From the NCBI GenBank assembly GCA_963678705.1, contig OY783206.1, forward strand, positions 16,751,807 through 16,815,806: a stretch of 64,000 bases of DNA, given 5' to 3'. The notes beneath the pieces are model-generated. The model was not told the origin of the DNA and ran no database searches. It saw only the letters and a program-made list of their open reading frames with translations. Both the position numbers and the translations under genes were made by a program. This document shows positions 22,995 through 35,236 of this stretch, piece by piece (positions within the stretch are counted from its first letter, which is position 1; every line of letters begins with the position of its first letter). The stretch comes from Panorpa germanica. Taxonomy: Eukaryota; Arthropoda; Insecta; Mecoptera; Panorpidae.

Positions 22995-23310
22995 GAAAAC
23001 TAAAATAGAAAAAAAAAGAACAGCAGAAGAGATTGGATGGAAATGGGAACCTCATAGCTAAGGCAATTCTTGTGTCATATCGAGATGAAATAGGGAAAAG
23101 ACTGAGGAGCTTGAACGTTGAATGAGGAGGTGATTGGAGAAGCACCAATGGAGTGTGCTTAGAAAAAAGTATATAGAAAAAAAAGAATTATATTATACTG
23201 TATACGTTATATGTTATAATAAAATGTATATAGAAATGTAATATTGATTTAAAAGTGCTAATAACTACTAATAGTTGATGCACTGAAAAATAAATATTAA
23301 AAAAAAAAGT
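22995..23310 (+). mobile_element. Retroposed 3' end with poly(A) tail
   Basis: Directly after truncated Spy-like copy 4 comes unrelated sequence ending in AAAAATAAATATTAAAAAA, a poly(A) signal and tail. It contains short purine-rich coding-like pieces (GATTGGATGGAAATGGG, CGTTGAATGAGGAGGTGATT) like the decayed end of a non-LTR ORF2. A LINE 3' end or a processed transcript is likely. Confidence 0.5.
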
Positions 23311-24204
23311 TTGATTAGACGTACTGTCGTATCGGTACGTGGTATGTATGTATTGGGACACAACACATTTGAATTCGCCATTGCTTAATTACGCTTGCAG
23401 TGTGCGACCGGCCTAATCGTTTATTATCGCCATTGAATCAATGTCTATAACTTAAACTTAAAACAACAGCTGTGAATAACCCTTTATACTTCTTAGTTTG
23501 AATTTATCTTTACTTTTGAGAGAGATCATCACGATTTGATGAATAATACGGAAGTTATTAGCATAGAGTCAGCTTTGTTGCGTTATTACAGAAATGCAAA
23601 TCGATTTGCATTAGATGAATAAAGATTTGACCTTGCCATTAGATCGAAAGGTCACGTTACTAGTACATAGCGACAAATCTAATCAAAATGCATTTAATAG
23701 ATTTATAAAGTTAAGAATTTATACCAAATGCGTTTATTATCGATTACGTAATTGAAAGATTAATAACAAATATATTGCTAAACAAAAATATTAATTTTTA
23801 CATAAAATATGTTATCTATACTTAGATATATTTTAGTATTGAATTGCTCTGAGTAATTTCGTCGCATACTTTCATTGGCAAGTAATAAGTTACTCAAGAA
23901 AATGCCTATAGAGCTTCAATTAAAACGTTTTAATTTAATACAATGATTTGGGTGTCAATCTTGAAAACGTGGACGCTAAAAACAGCATTATCTCCTTATT
24001 AATGCGTCCTGCGTTAAAAATAGTTATTTGCAATCTAATAGAGGACTCAATTTCCTACAATTTGTGCATATAATATTTTTTTGTATGTCTGATGAAATTG
24101 AGTTGCACACTGTAAAGTAAACCACTTTACAATTTTTTAAAACGATTTTTAACGTTCTACAACTTTTATTTAAATATTTCTTAAATAAAATATTAGTTTA
24201 CATA
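23311..24204. other. Upstream of transporter exon 1, unexplained
   Basis: Only a TIR-element scrap near 23370-23415. The block around 24000-24110 (GCGTCC...TTTCCTACAATTT) has a diverged partner at 45910-46020, so an old repeat is likely. Confidence 0.45.
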
Positions 24205-24713
24205 TAAGTGCGTCCGCATACGACGCGACTGGTTGGAAACCTTAACCCCGAATCTACCCGGTGATAAGAACTGTTGTTAGTGAGAGATCGAACGTGTATG
24301 CGAGTGAGATAAAACACGAGTCGGCTGATTGCAAATTAAATGCGAAACGAAGTTTTCAACGAAAACGAGCACGAGTCATGTCGAGCCGTGTATCGTGACT
24401 CTATAGAATTTTTAACAATAGCAAAACAGGGGATTCTGTTTTGTTGTATTATATGTATTTAAATATTTTTCAATAGTATTCGTGAACATCCCTGTTGATG
24501 AAACCAACAATCCCCTGCGACCGAGAAATATAGTCGCTGATTATATGCTCAAAACCAGTTTAAAATCAGTTTAGTTACGTTCGTACGGTGTGTTTTATCT
24601 CACTCGTAAACACTTTCGTTCTTTTACTAACAACACAGTTGTAATGACATTCGGTTCTGTAGATTCGGGGTTAAGGTTTGCAACCCGTTGCCCCGTCTGC
24701 GGACGCCCTAATT
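24205..24713. mobile_element. TIR element family H (GTCCGCA ends), copy 2
   Basis: Left GCGTCCGCATACGACGCGAC, right mirrored as GGGCGTCCGCAGACGGGGCA. Both arms carry CCTTAACCCCGAATCTAC or its mirror, about 60-100 bp inverted ends. The middle holds a scrap like the end of family C (AATAGTATTCGTGAACATCC). Confidence 0.65.
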
Positions 24714-25444
24714 GTATCAAGAAATGTTATTTTCAAGGACCGTAAAAACACATCTGCTCCCATCCGAACCCCCTACTATAGAATGCACGTTACTATGTTC
24801 AGTGCAGTAGTATCAGACATATTTTTGAATTAAAAATTCATTATTTGTTAGCAACTAATAAAAGATATTAAAAATATCTTTCGAAATAAAAAAGAAAAAC
24901 ACATTCTCAGGTGATCTTTCGTTAAAGATAATGTCATAAATATTCCGACAAAAAAATATAATTAAAAAATTCTAAAATAACGTAAACAACCATTAGATTA
25001 TCGTAACAACATAGTAAGTGACATTTTAAAATCAGAATAAATAAAAATAATTAAAAATAACATTAAGTATTATGTCACAAGATAAGAAACATAATTTATT
25101 TTCGATTTATGATATGTATATTATCTTAAATATTGATAACAAAAAAATGTACATAAGTAATGCGCTTTTTTGGAATTTTTTTTGTAATTATAAATTCTAA
25201 TTTAGTGTTCAAAAGAATTTAGTAGTATTATGGGATTACTTAATACAAAGCTGCTCTTTTGATAAGACGTTGTAAACTAAATAATATCTAATTCGGTACC
25301 CATTATCATTAGAAGTTGTATTTCACCAAATTTGATACGCCACATTACTAGCGAGTGTAATTCAGGGGTAAGACCACCAAATAATTCTTAATTGTCAGTT
25401 TATTAAGCCCGGGTTGCGATTTCAAAGTGTACTTGTGTTTCACA
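24714..25444. other. No gene or clear repeat seen
   Basis: AT-rich sequence between two TIR elements. Confidence 0.45.
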
Positions 25445-25558
25445 TTAGGGCCTAGGTCCACTGCGGAATAATTCCGTGCGTTAAAATTTGATTTTGCAAA
25501 TGTTAGTATAAGGATTTAAAACCGCGAGGAATTATTCCGCAGTGGGTCCTTGCCCTAA
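25445..25558. mobile_element. 114-bp MITE with TTAGGG ends
   Basis: TTAGGGCCTAGGTCCACTGC at the left and GCAGTGGGTCCTTGCCCTAA at the right, with about 40 bp of near-perfect inverted repeat each side (GGAATAATTCC in both arms). Confidence 0.72.
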
Positions 25559-25701
25559 GTATACAGCGCATCATACATAAGCAACAATGAATTCATTAAT
25601 AATCCACTATTACAACACCCGGGACAATACACACACGATAGCCTAACCGTTCGAATTACATACAGACTATCGAAAGACACAATTCTAGACGCATGCTACC
25701 C

Positions 25702-27695
25702 AACATAGAGCTGAAAGTTGGTATACACCTTGAGGACATTATTACAAATAAAATACTAAAAGTCCTCACCGATCGCACATCTGCATAAAAAGTTATTCAA
25801 GGTCAAAAGTCAATAAAAGTGGATTTTCTAATTTTTACGATAAACGGTAAGTTTTATCATAAAAATAGATTAGAACAAACTTGTAGATCATGAAATTATC
25901 TACAAAAATTGTTCCTTATACTTTTATTTCTAAGATTCACCATTCCTGAGATATTCCGATTCTAAATCACCGAAAACAATAATATGTACGCTGAACCGCC
26001 TTTATGGTATACAAGCCATCGAATGTTTAATATGAGTAAAAATATTGGTTTATGTAACTTGTAAATACAAATTGTACGATTGTGGGAATATACACATTGT
26101 TAAGGAAAATATGGACATTTCAAAGTGTTCCGAAATTACACAGCTATGCAATGTGATTTGAATTGACTATTTAAAGTAAAAGTTAAATTATTTTATGTAA
26201 AGCATCAATAAACTTAACAGATGTTAAAATATTCAATAATTAATATAATAATATATATAATTTAATATATAATTTAAAATATTTAAAATAAACATTTTAC
26301 TTTCTGCTCAAGGATCTCTAGGATAACATCACAATAGTATTATCTTGATTCAGTAATAGTCAATTTTTATCGCATACTATTGACATTACCACAAATTAGA
26401 TTCAAAAACAAACGAAACACTACCTCACAGGGGGTGCGGAAATGTGTGCATATTAAGTAGAATACGACTTCTTCAACTTTTAGAATCACAATATCACAGG
26501 AATGGTGATTCTTAGAAAAAAAATTATAAGAACAATTTTTGTAGATAATTTCATGATCTACAACTTTGGTCTGATCTATTTTTATGATAGAACCTACCGT
26601 TTACCGTAAAAATTGGAATAACCACTTTTATTGACTTTTGACCTTGAATAACTTTTTATGCAGATGTGCGATCGGTGAGGACTTTTACTATTATATTTGT
26701 AACTAGCTTTTACCCCCGTCGCAAGCGACGTCTGTCTTTTGTGTGTGGCTTGAACTTCATGTAAAAATTTTAATTCCACCAGAGTTTACCCCCGTGGTAA
26801 AGCGTCTTTTTGGCGTGTATATTTGAATCCAATAAAATAATTCGTAATTACAATTCATATTTAACTCTACTATAGTTTACCCCCGTTGCAAAGCGACGTC
26901 TTTTTGGCGTGTATCATTTGAATCCATTAAAATAATTCGTAATTACATTTCATATTTAACTGTTCTATTTTTAAATTGAAATAATAAATAAACTCGCACA
27001 TATACATTGACACATATAAATTGACTAAAAAAATATATTTTTTTTATCAAAATAAAAAATATTTTCAATTTATGCGTTATTTGACCAACTTTTTTTCAAA
27101 ATTAGGGATTTTTTTTTTCGATTCGTAAATAAGTTACCAAGGTTAGCCTATATACAAAATTTCAACTTTCTAGCACAATTTTTACTCTCGGCAAATACTG
27201 CCCCCGTGCCCCCCAACAAAATTTTAAAATTTTGAATTTTTTTTTATTAATAATATACTTAATTATTCTAGAATCCAAAATATGAACTATCTCCAAAGTT
27301 CCCTACCGGGCCCCCGAATTTCTTCAACCCCCCCTTTTTTAATTTTTGAATTTCTAATTTTTGAGAAATGTCAGCATTGAATACCTTAATACACATGCAA
27401 AATTTCAACTTTCTATCTTTTACGAATTAAAAGTTATAGAGCAAAAAGTAAAAATTTTTTTTTTAGTTTTTCCAAAATTACGGGTTTCCAGGAAATTCAG
27501 GGAAAAATCCAGGGACGCCAAAAGTCTTAAAAAATTTTTCTCTACGAAATAGGAAATTTTCAAAAAGATCGCAGGAGCCGTTTCCATTCTACCATACGAA
27601 TTTCAGCAACAAACATATAAATATACACTTGGAACATTATAATATATGATGATAGTGTACCCAAGGTCTGTACCAACTTTCAGCTCTATGCGAAA
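25702..27695. mobile_element. Fold-back element split by Helitron H5
   Basis: The left arm starts ATAGAGCTGAAAGTTGGTAT and runs about 250 bp. Its reverse complement appears at 26487-26702 and resumes after H5 at 27650-27695, ending ACCAACTTTCAGCTCTATG. Without H5 the element is about 1.05 kb. Arms contain GTGCGATCGGTGAGGACTTT and its mirror. Confidence 0.72.
26703..27649 (-). mobile_element. Helitron-like element H5 with stacked ends
   Basis: CTAGCTTTTACCCCCGTCGC at the left, TATATGA then T at the right. It splits the right arm of a fold-back element exactly between A and T. Two further copies of the end motif follow within the first 180 bp (near 26778 and 26873). Confidence 0.75.
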
Positions 27696-27704
27696 TATAG
27701 CTAA

Positions 27705-28329
27705 TGGACTTGTGTCCTCATTTTTTAGTGGTCGATTTTTCAATTTTTTATTGAAATTGATGTTAATAAATGTATATTGGCGTGTCTATTTTATTAAATA
27801 TCTAAATATTGACGGAGATATAGCAATTAAAAGTTTGAATTGTAGTTTTAGCGCTAGAAATGGTCGGCCATATTTGTATGACGTGAAATGTATTTTAACG
27901 TCAGTTATTTGTTGAGTAGGTCAATGCTGTGGTAATGTTCTGTATTTGTTGGTAGTCAGATAATCAAGTCAAATCAAAGAATAATAAGTTTTTATTTTAT
28001 TTAACCCTGCTAAGGCAGACATAATATTGAAATTTTATTGTTCCTTGAAATAACTGTAAATAATATTTGATATAAATACATATAGCAGAGATTTATGATC
28101 TGTAAGGTTGGTAACCTTACACAAGGATTGTGATGTCACATGCACTTGGAATGTGTACAACGTTGAATCCCTTTAATAATTAAAGTGACAAAATGACTTT
28201 TTTAATTGTTAATATCTCCTAACATATCAGGAGTTATTAAAAAATAATTGAACATTTGAGGTTCTAGTAACCCACTTTATCAATATATAGTACAGTTTTA
28301 TAGAAATTAAGACATAGGACACAAACCCA
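27705..28329 (+). mobile_element. Spy-like element copy 5
   Basis: 625 bp from TGGACTTGTGTCCT to AGGACACAAACCCA, flanked by CTAA and TTGA, with no duplication. Confidence 0.78.
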
Positions 28330-28532
28330 TTGAAATGTTTATTTTGACCGGATGATAAAGCCAAAAATAATTTTACAATTATATTAATAAATAAAGCACC
28401 AGGCATAAACCGATCATATTAATCCATTGGCAATGAAGCCATATCAGAAAAAACATGTCTGTACTTGTCTGTATAGTACAGGGTCAACGTTTGTAAATAT
28501 GTAGATCCGAATAGAAAAACAAAACGATATAC

Positions 28533-28829
28533 GGCGCTCTCACACTGCAACAGACTACTTGTGACGTAGCGTGTATACGACTTGTTTCACATAAACACAC
28601 TTTCTTAAGTTACTAGTTTAATGTTTATCAACATACCGATGTTGTGCCGTTAAGTGCCGTTTGTCAAGTGCCGCCTTCTCTTTATAAGGACTAATGAAAG
28701 ACATACTTATACGGTGCAGCGGTATATTGATAAACATTAAAGTACAAACTTATAAAGTATGCTTATGCGACTACAACCTGTTGAGGAAGTCGGATGTTGC
28801 TAGTAGTCGGTTCCAGTGTGAGAGGGACC
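28533..28829. mobile_element. MITE with CTCTCACACTG ends
   Basis: GGCGCTCTCACACTGCAACA at the left, mirrored by GTTCCAGTGTGAGAGGGACC. A further inner inverted pair surrounds TTTATCAACATACCG / CGGTATATTGATAAA. About 297 bp. Confidence 0.65.
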
Positions 28830-29129
28830 TACAGATGACGAGATACGAGGTATGTATCATTTGTTTCGTTCGTTGTCAGTACAGCTAAGTACATATATAT
28901 ATTTTCAATAACATGTTTCTAAGTAAACAACTAATTATACACTGATACATATACTGATATTTAATTTAAAATGGTTGTAATTCTGCCTAAAATCATTTTA
29001 TTTATGATTCAAGAGATACATGAGTTATTTTTTTGGTTGTTAAAGTCTTCTTACAATTTTTACAAAATGAATGAAAAATTGTTTGTACCATTTGTTTTAA
29101 TTCATTCAACTATAAAAAACCTATTTTGG

Positions 29130-29575
29130 GTTATAGATAACTATCAACCACAACAATTTATGAAATTTGGTTCTTGTTTAGAAATAGTATGCATAATTTT
29201 TTTTTATTGCTAGTTTTCCTGGAATATTATATCATTTTGGAATTTTGAAGAGTTGCACCAATTTTTAAAAAAACTTGCCATAGTAGTGTTTATACTTTTT
29301 TTTTACACCACAATGAGTTAAAATGGACTGAAAGTAATATACTTTAAAAATTTTAGGTAAAAAAATAATTTCGATTGATTTTTGTGTTAAAACTACTAGC
29401 ATTCTAGAATTTTTAATGTTTGTGGTGGATAGAAGTGCTATTTTAGGTTGCCGATACAAAAAAAAAATCAGAATTATTTAAAATTGTGGTCATTTTTTTT
29501 TTTCTTGTTTCTAAACAAAATGACCACCCTCTGGTGCCCGCTTATCGTTGAATATTGGGACACCCTGTATTTGTA
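29130..29575. mobile_element. Half copy of the CAGGGTGTCCC inverted-repeat element
   Basis: Shares the loop (TATGAAATTTGGTTCTTGTT, TTTATTGCTAGTTTTCCTGG) and the right arm, and ends GAATATTGGGACACCCTGTA. The left arm is missing. Confidence 0.65.
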
Positions 29576-29579
29576 ATAG

Positions 29580-30060
29580 AATATGTAAGTGTAATAGAAT
29601 TGAAACCAATTTAAATTAAATATCAGTATTTCCTAATAATAATTTATATTATGTTGTTTTTACAACTAAATAACGATTTTCAGTCCATTACTTTGTTTTG
29701 TAATAATTATTAAATTTGTAATTATTTTTTACCAGCTGAACATTGCGCTGCTTGTTTACTATCTGCGGTTTAAACTGCGGTTACCGCATAGCTAAACACT
29801 TGGATTCATAAGGAGTCGATAGCCACATAAAGCGGTGTAATGATCTACACGTGTAGAGATACGGAAATTATGAGAAAATTATGTTTTTAATTGGTTTTAA
29901 ATGATTAAGCAAAAATTGTTCATTTTAAACATGATTTAAATTTAAGAACATTCTCATCTACCGTTCTCGTTTTGAAAGCAAACGTACTCTATATATTCTA
30001 ATACAAAAACAAAAAAATGTATTTCAATATTTTAATCAAAGTAATTTTTTTTATAGATAA
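29580..30060. other. No gene or clear repeat seen
   Basis: AT-rich. It contains TTTAAACTGCGGTTACCGC near 29769 but nothing assignable. Confidence 0.45.
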
Positions 30061-30763
30061 TTAAGGAGGTACAGGACGTACCGTCAATGCAAAAAATTTA
30101 TCTCCCGCTAATACGAAATGCAAGATACGAAGTATATGAGGGACAACCAAATATTAGGACTGTACCTTTGAAAATGAATTTTTCAATTCCCATTTTTTTT
30201 ATGCATATAAAAGTTAAATAAATGAAAAATTACCTATAATTAATATCAAATTTATAGTAATTCAAATTAAATTCAAATTAAATATTTTGAAAAAGGAATA
30301 ATAAATTTGGCAACGCTGTAAATTTACGTGTGTTGACGCATACGTGATTTGGTTCTTTGACAAATAAATTGTTATATTTTATAAAATATTTATTCCGATT
30401 TTGAATTTCCCGCTCAAATTGGGATTTGCAACGTTGCCGGCTTATAACTTACACTTACTGTTTCTTACTAGTTTTATTTAAATATTTTCGTATATAGGTA
30501 TCCTTTTGATAATTTTATTTTTGGAATAGTTACAGAAAAGATTATTTTATATACACCTAGTTTTTGAGAGCCGTGTCACCATTTTTTAATAGTTAAAAGT
30601 TATATTATGTGGTGAAATTGAGCTAAACATTATGATTTGTATGGAAAATGACTATTTTTAATCATGTATAAAAGAAAACTATGAACCATAGGTCTCTAAA
30701 ATTTTGAGACAGCATGTATTTTAACTATTTGTATCGACTTGTTAACGTCCTGTACCTCCTTAA
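30061..30763 (+). mobile_element. TTAA-flanked piggyBac-like MITE, copy 1
   Basis: TTAA GGAGGTACAGGACGT at the left, ACGTCCTGTACCTCC TTAA at the right, 703 bp including both TTAA. The TTAA target is the piggyBac hallmark. The ends are 15-bp perfect inverted repeats. No transposase. Confidence 0.78.
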
Positions 30764-30784
30764 ACCCAGTACTTTTAACTATTT

Positions 30785-30960
30785 TACTTTGACGACATAG
30801 TGCGAAAGGTCTTACTCGTTATTGAAGATTATTTTTCCTTTTTCGCTACCATCATAATATAAAACTTGATGGGATACACGATGCAGCTGTTGTTAGTGAA
30901 TGACGTGTCTCACACACACTCGTATGTGTCTCTGTTGTATAAAAGAGATGGCAAATCTAC
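30785..30960. repeat. Repeat with TATAAAAGAGATGG, copy 1
   Basis: Shares TTATTTTTCCTTTTTC, AATATAAAACTTGATGGGA-like and GTCTCTGTTGTATAAAAGAG with 50675-50815. Ends undefined. Confidence 0.5.
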
Positions 30961-30974
30961 AGAAGTGTCTATAC

Positions 30975-31106
30975 GTTGTATGTCCCTCAAATAATTAATG
31001 AGACAAAATCACTTTTAAAGTTATTAAAAAATTAATGTACATTTGAGGTTCTGGTAGCCAACTTTATTAATATATAGTACAGTTTTATAGTAATGAAGAC
31101 ATTTCA
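30975..31106 (+). mobile_element. Decayed Spy-like right-end fragment
   Basis: Shares AATAATTAATGAGACAAAAT, TGAGGTTCTGGTAGCC and ATATATAGTACAGTTTTATA with the right part of the family. No termini remain. Similar scraps lie near 1440-1475 and 34555-34595. Confidence 0.5.
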
Positions 31107-31439
31107 CATTTTACAATATACAATGTTTTGTCCATTTTATAAGAAAGAAACAGTATGGAATAAAGTCATAAAAAGAAGACGCCATATTTCTGAATTAGTT
31201 GCCAACAGATAGTAGAAGTAAAGTAGTGGCGTGATCACTTTCTGACTTAATTAATAAATAAATTAATTATCAACCGGTTTACAACCATAAAACATATATT
31301 GTATTAATTAATGATTATTTAAACATTTTTTACCGGCATTTGCTTTGCTTTGTATATACACCTATGATAAGATACCATCCAGTTCAGATCCAATGTGGTT
31401 TGTTATGTAACAATAATTCATCCATCAGCAATTTATGTG

Positions 31440-31565
31440 CATGTAGTAGTTGGTTGGCTGCGGCTATGGCGATGGCGATAGCTACCACCGGTTGATGCTG
31501 CGCTAATAATTACCATATAATGGTAATTAGATGTGTGACGTCACACTGATTTATTAATTGTTAAT
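31440..31565. promoter_or_regulatory. Candidate enhancer-like island
   Basis: A short GC-richer stretch without recognised repeats, holding the perfect palindrome GTGTGACGTCACAC (a CREB/ATF-type site) and TAATTACCAT/ATGGTAATTA mirrored arms. If 36 kb holds the transporter promoter, this lies in its first intron. Function is inference only. Confidence 0.3.
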
Positions 31566-31789
31566 TATGTTACAATTTTCTTTATGTATTCATTTCAAGG
31601 ATGAGATTAAGTTATTTTGTTGTTGTTTCTAATTGCCTTTCAATGTAACGATAGTTTAAAATGTATATTAGCCGTTAGCTTAAAATTGTGTTGAAGTACA
31701 AGTTTCACATCTAGCTTATCACAAGCTTGAAAGTACATATAATGTTTAAATCTCAAAAAGAATATATACTATAGCTATAACATGAAAAA

Positions 31790-32477
31790 ATTATATAATG
31801 TCCCAGGTGTATGTTTATTTTCTTACATTCTTATATGTTTACGCGATTCGTATAGTGGCTCGAAAACGGCTGCATCAATGTTTCTGAAAATTTCCTATTT
31901 CGTAGAGAAAAAAATTCTAAGACTTTTGGCGTCCTCAAATTTTTCAGTGCAAACCCGTAATTTTGGAAAAGCAAGAAAAAATGTAATCACTTTTTCCTGT
32001 ATAACTTTTAATTCGTCAAAGATAGAAAGTTGCATGTGTTCAATGCTAACATTTTTAAAAAATTGGAAATTGAAAGAGGGCTTTAAAAAATTCGGACCCG
32101 GTACGGAACTTTGGGGAAGGTTCATATTCTAAATTGTAGAATAATTAAGTGTATTATTTATAAAACGAAAATTAAAAATTTTATTTGGGGGCAGGGGGGC
32201 AGTTTTTACCGAAAGTTAAAATTGTGTTAGATAGTTGAAATTTTGTAAATGGGCTAACTTTGGTACCTAATTTACAAGCCGAAAAAAAAATCCCAATTTT
32301 TGAAAAACAGTTGATCAAATAATGAATAAATTGAAAATATTTTATATTTTATTGAAAAAAAATTATTTTTAGTTAGATATAATATAGAGTTAAATATTTC
32401 AATTAAAAAATGGAATTATATTGAATTCAAATCACACACACTAAAAAAACGTCATTTGCGACGGAGGTAAACTCTAG
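31790..32477 (+). mobile_element. Helitron-like element H6
   Basis: Starts near TTATATAATGTCCCAGG and ends TTTGCGACGGAGGTAAACTC then TAG followed by T. The 116-codon open frame over it has no family meaning. Confidence 0.65.
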
Positions 32478-33329
32478 TAAAAAAAATAATATTTTGATTA
32501 TCATAACAACAAGAAAACCAGTTATTTCTTTGAGTGATATCTCTGGACTTCCTTTTGCTTGGTCACGAGTTCGATCTTCTCCGTGATACCTATCAAATAT
32601 TCCAGTTATTCTGACATTGAGTTAAAACAAGGAGAAAGTAAAACTGTTTAAAAAAAACAATTAATTATATTAAAAAAATAACCTTTCTTGTTACCAAGTC
32701 ATTATATTTAAATTTTTAACATTTATTGTATCTATAAGCATAAATTATGTAAAAATATTCATTTTGTAAACTAAACAAAGTGTTATTCCAGCACAGACAT
32801 TGTCAGACCTTTTTAGATTATTTAGTTTACTAAAAAGTACCGTGTAGAAATGCATGAGACCCTGCTCAGGCGTTGACAAGCCTTGCCTTATTCCATCAAG
32901 GGTCTTCCATTAATTACGTCACACGTAGAGGAAAGGAATCTATGAAACTTGACAAGACGTTACAAGGGGGGAGTGAGAGGGGAGCAGAACTGTCGCCTGG
33001 TAACTGACGATTAAGGTGTCCACAATGTGACTTAGGAAACCATAGGTCGTAATTGACGGATGACTCATCTGCGCTTGCCCGACGAAGACTTGATCAGATC
33101 AGATCCTCTTAAGCACTAAAATTTTAACCTTAGCGCACCTTAAGGACACAACTGTCTTAAAATAAAGTTTACTTCTGCATTGAACAAACAGAGACAACGC
33201 TAATATTACACTTGTGAATTCATTTATTAAAATCGTGCTTCTTAAATTTTAGTACAAGTATTGAGTACAGTCTCCAACAAAATAAAATACTTTTGCCTAA
33301 GCTTGCAACTAGTGAAACTAACTAAAGTA
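32478..33329. other. No gene or clear repeat seen
   Basis: Mixed composition between H6 and H7. The part at 32880-33060 is GC-richer, without a coding signal I recognise. Confidence 0.45.
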
Positions 33330-34051
33330 CTAGAGTTTTCCCCCGTCGCAAGCGACGACCGTCTTTTCTGTGTGAACTGAATTTCATTTCAAATTTTAAT
33401 TCCATTTTTAAATTGAAATATTTAACTCGTTCTATATTAATTTTACATATAACAGCAAATAAATTTTCATATAAACAGACTAAAAAAAATTATTTTTTTT
33501 AACAAAATATAAAATATTTTCAATTTATTCGTTAGTTGTACCAAGTTTTTTTCAAAATTTGGGAAAATTACAACTTTCTAGCACAATTTTTACTCTCGGC
33601 GTAAAGTGCCCCCGTGCCCCCAAATAAAATTTTGAATTTTCGTTTTATTAATAATACACTTAATTAATATGTTTGAGTTTTGAATTTTTTTTCTTAATAT
33701 GATATTTAATCATTACACAATCCAAAATTTGAGCTTTCTTCAAAGTTTCCTACTGGGTCCCCAAAATTTCCCCGCGCCCCTTTTATAAATTTTTGAATTT
33801 CTAAATACAATACACATGCAAAATTTCAACTTTCTATCTGTTACGAATTAAAAGTTATACAGAAAAAAGTAATTATTTTCTTTCAGTTTTTCCAAAATTA
33901 CGTGTTTCCAGGAAATCCCAAGAAAAATCCAAGGACGCCAAAAGTCTTAGAATTTTTTTCTCTACAAAATAGGAAATTTTCGAAAACATCGCCGTAGTCA
34001 TTTCCATTTTACCATACGAATTTCGGACACATAAGAATATTATAAGATAGG
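33330..34051 (-). mobile_element. Helitron-like element H7
   Basis: CTAGAGTTTTCCCCCGTCGC with the full hairpin at the left. The interior is complete and ends near ATATTATAAGATAGGA. Confidence 0.65.
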
Positions 34052-34729
34052 ATTTTTTTTATATTAAATAAACGATATTGTAATTTTTTTATTTCTATTT
34101 TTATTATTTATGCTGATATTCTTATATATCATACACATGTATTAATTACCTTCTTTTTCTTTTTTTTTTTTTGATTAGTCATCTTTTGCAAGTTAATAAT
34201 ATTATGAATTGCAACTATGTCTATGTTTACTACAGCGAGTTTGCTGACTCTCGGAATGTTTACTACAAAACGTTTAGTAGTAACTTAACAATTAATTAAG
34301 TAGATTAAATTCTACGAATCGTATTATAATGTAAAAACATAGACTATAATCAAAATGTTTAAGTTTGTGGTTCCCCCTTTAAGAACTATAACAAAATTTT
34401 GAGATATTTCAATATTTTTTTATTCTTTGGTTTTTCCTGATTTCGTTCACTAGTAATATAACGGGAACTCTTCTTTTTTTTCAATAAATCATATCGGATT
34501 TTTAGAATAAAGGAAGAGGTCCTCAGATACCCAATTAGTTTTGAAATAGACGCAATATAATAGGAGATATTAACAATTAAAAAAGTCATTTTTAGTAGAT
34601 CAACAAAGCCGGTTCCAGCGGTAAAATAATTTTGAAAGCTTGAAGAATTTAGAAAAATATATTGCCCTCAAATCATGTCCGTTTCCTAATCTTTTCGCTT
34701 CTATCAATAGTCGTCTCGTTTATATCGGA

Positions 34730-35236
34730 TTTTTCAACAAGAACTTTGTTTTTTAAAACAAAATAAAACAAAGAATTTAGATGAAAATGACTCAAATTAT
34801 TATTGTGTTAGAAAGAGTAAGGTTTGGCAATTATGAATGAAAAATAATATCGGACAAATGTCCACCACGATCACGCTAACAGATGTCGATTGTTTTATCA
34901 AAATTTTCTATAACTTTTTGACAAAATGGTAAATCACGTCACGGATGGCTGTGTGTGTTGAAACCACATGTCAGTGATGATATGGATCATCAATAATAGG
35001 CTAAATTCGAATTGTTAACATCTCATTCGCATCTTCGAAAAAATAACGCCCGATCATGCATCCAGACCAAATAGCGCACGGATTTTTATTATTTTAATGA
35101 GATTTTCAAGCGAAATTGAAGTCATTGTAACAATTGCCAAAGCATCTACTACTGATATGTCAAAAAACTGAATGTCAAAACTGTCATGTTGTTGGTGTTG
35201 CCCCCCTAATGAAAAAACAAAGTTCTTGTTGAAAAA
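34730..35236. mobile_element. Candidate TIR element with 25-bp perfect inverted ends
   Basis: Positions 34730-34754 (TTTTTCAACAAGAACTTTGT then TTTTT) are exactly reverse-complementary to 35212-35236. About 0.5 kb between outer ends. No other copy in the window, so the class is unknown. Confidence 0.55.

Noticed and set aside
28694-29213. Small plus-strand genes at 28694 and 28971
   Set aside because: They run through the CTCTCACACTG MITE and the flank of the half inverted-repeat element. There is no domain or splice support.
31782-32132. 116-codon open frame on the plus strand
   Set aside because: It lies over Helitron-like copy H6. The same DNA in other copies has stops, so it is not a gene.
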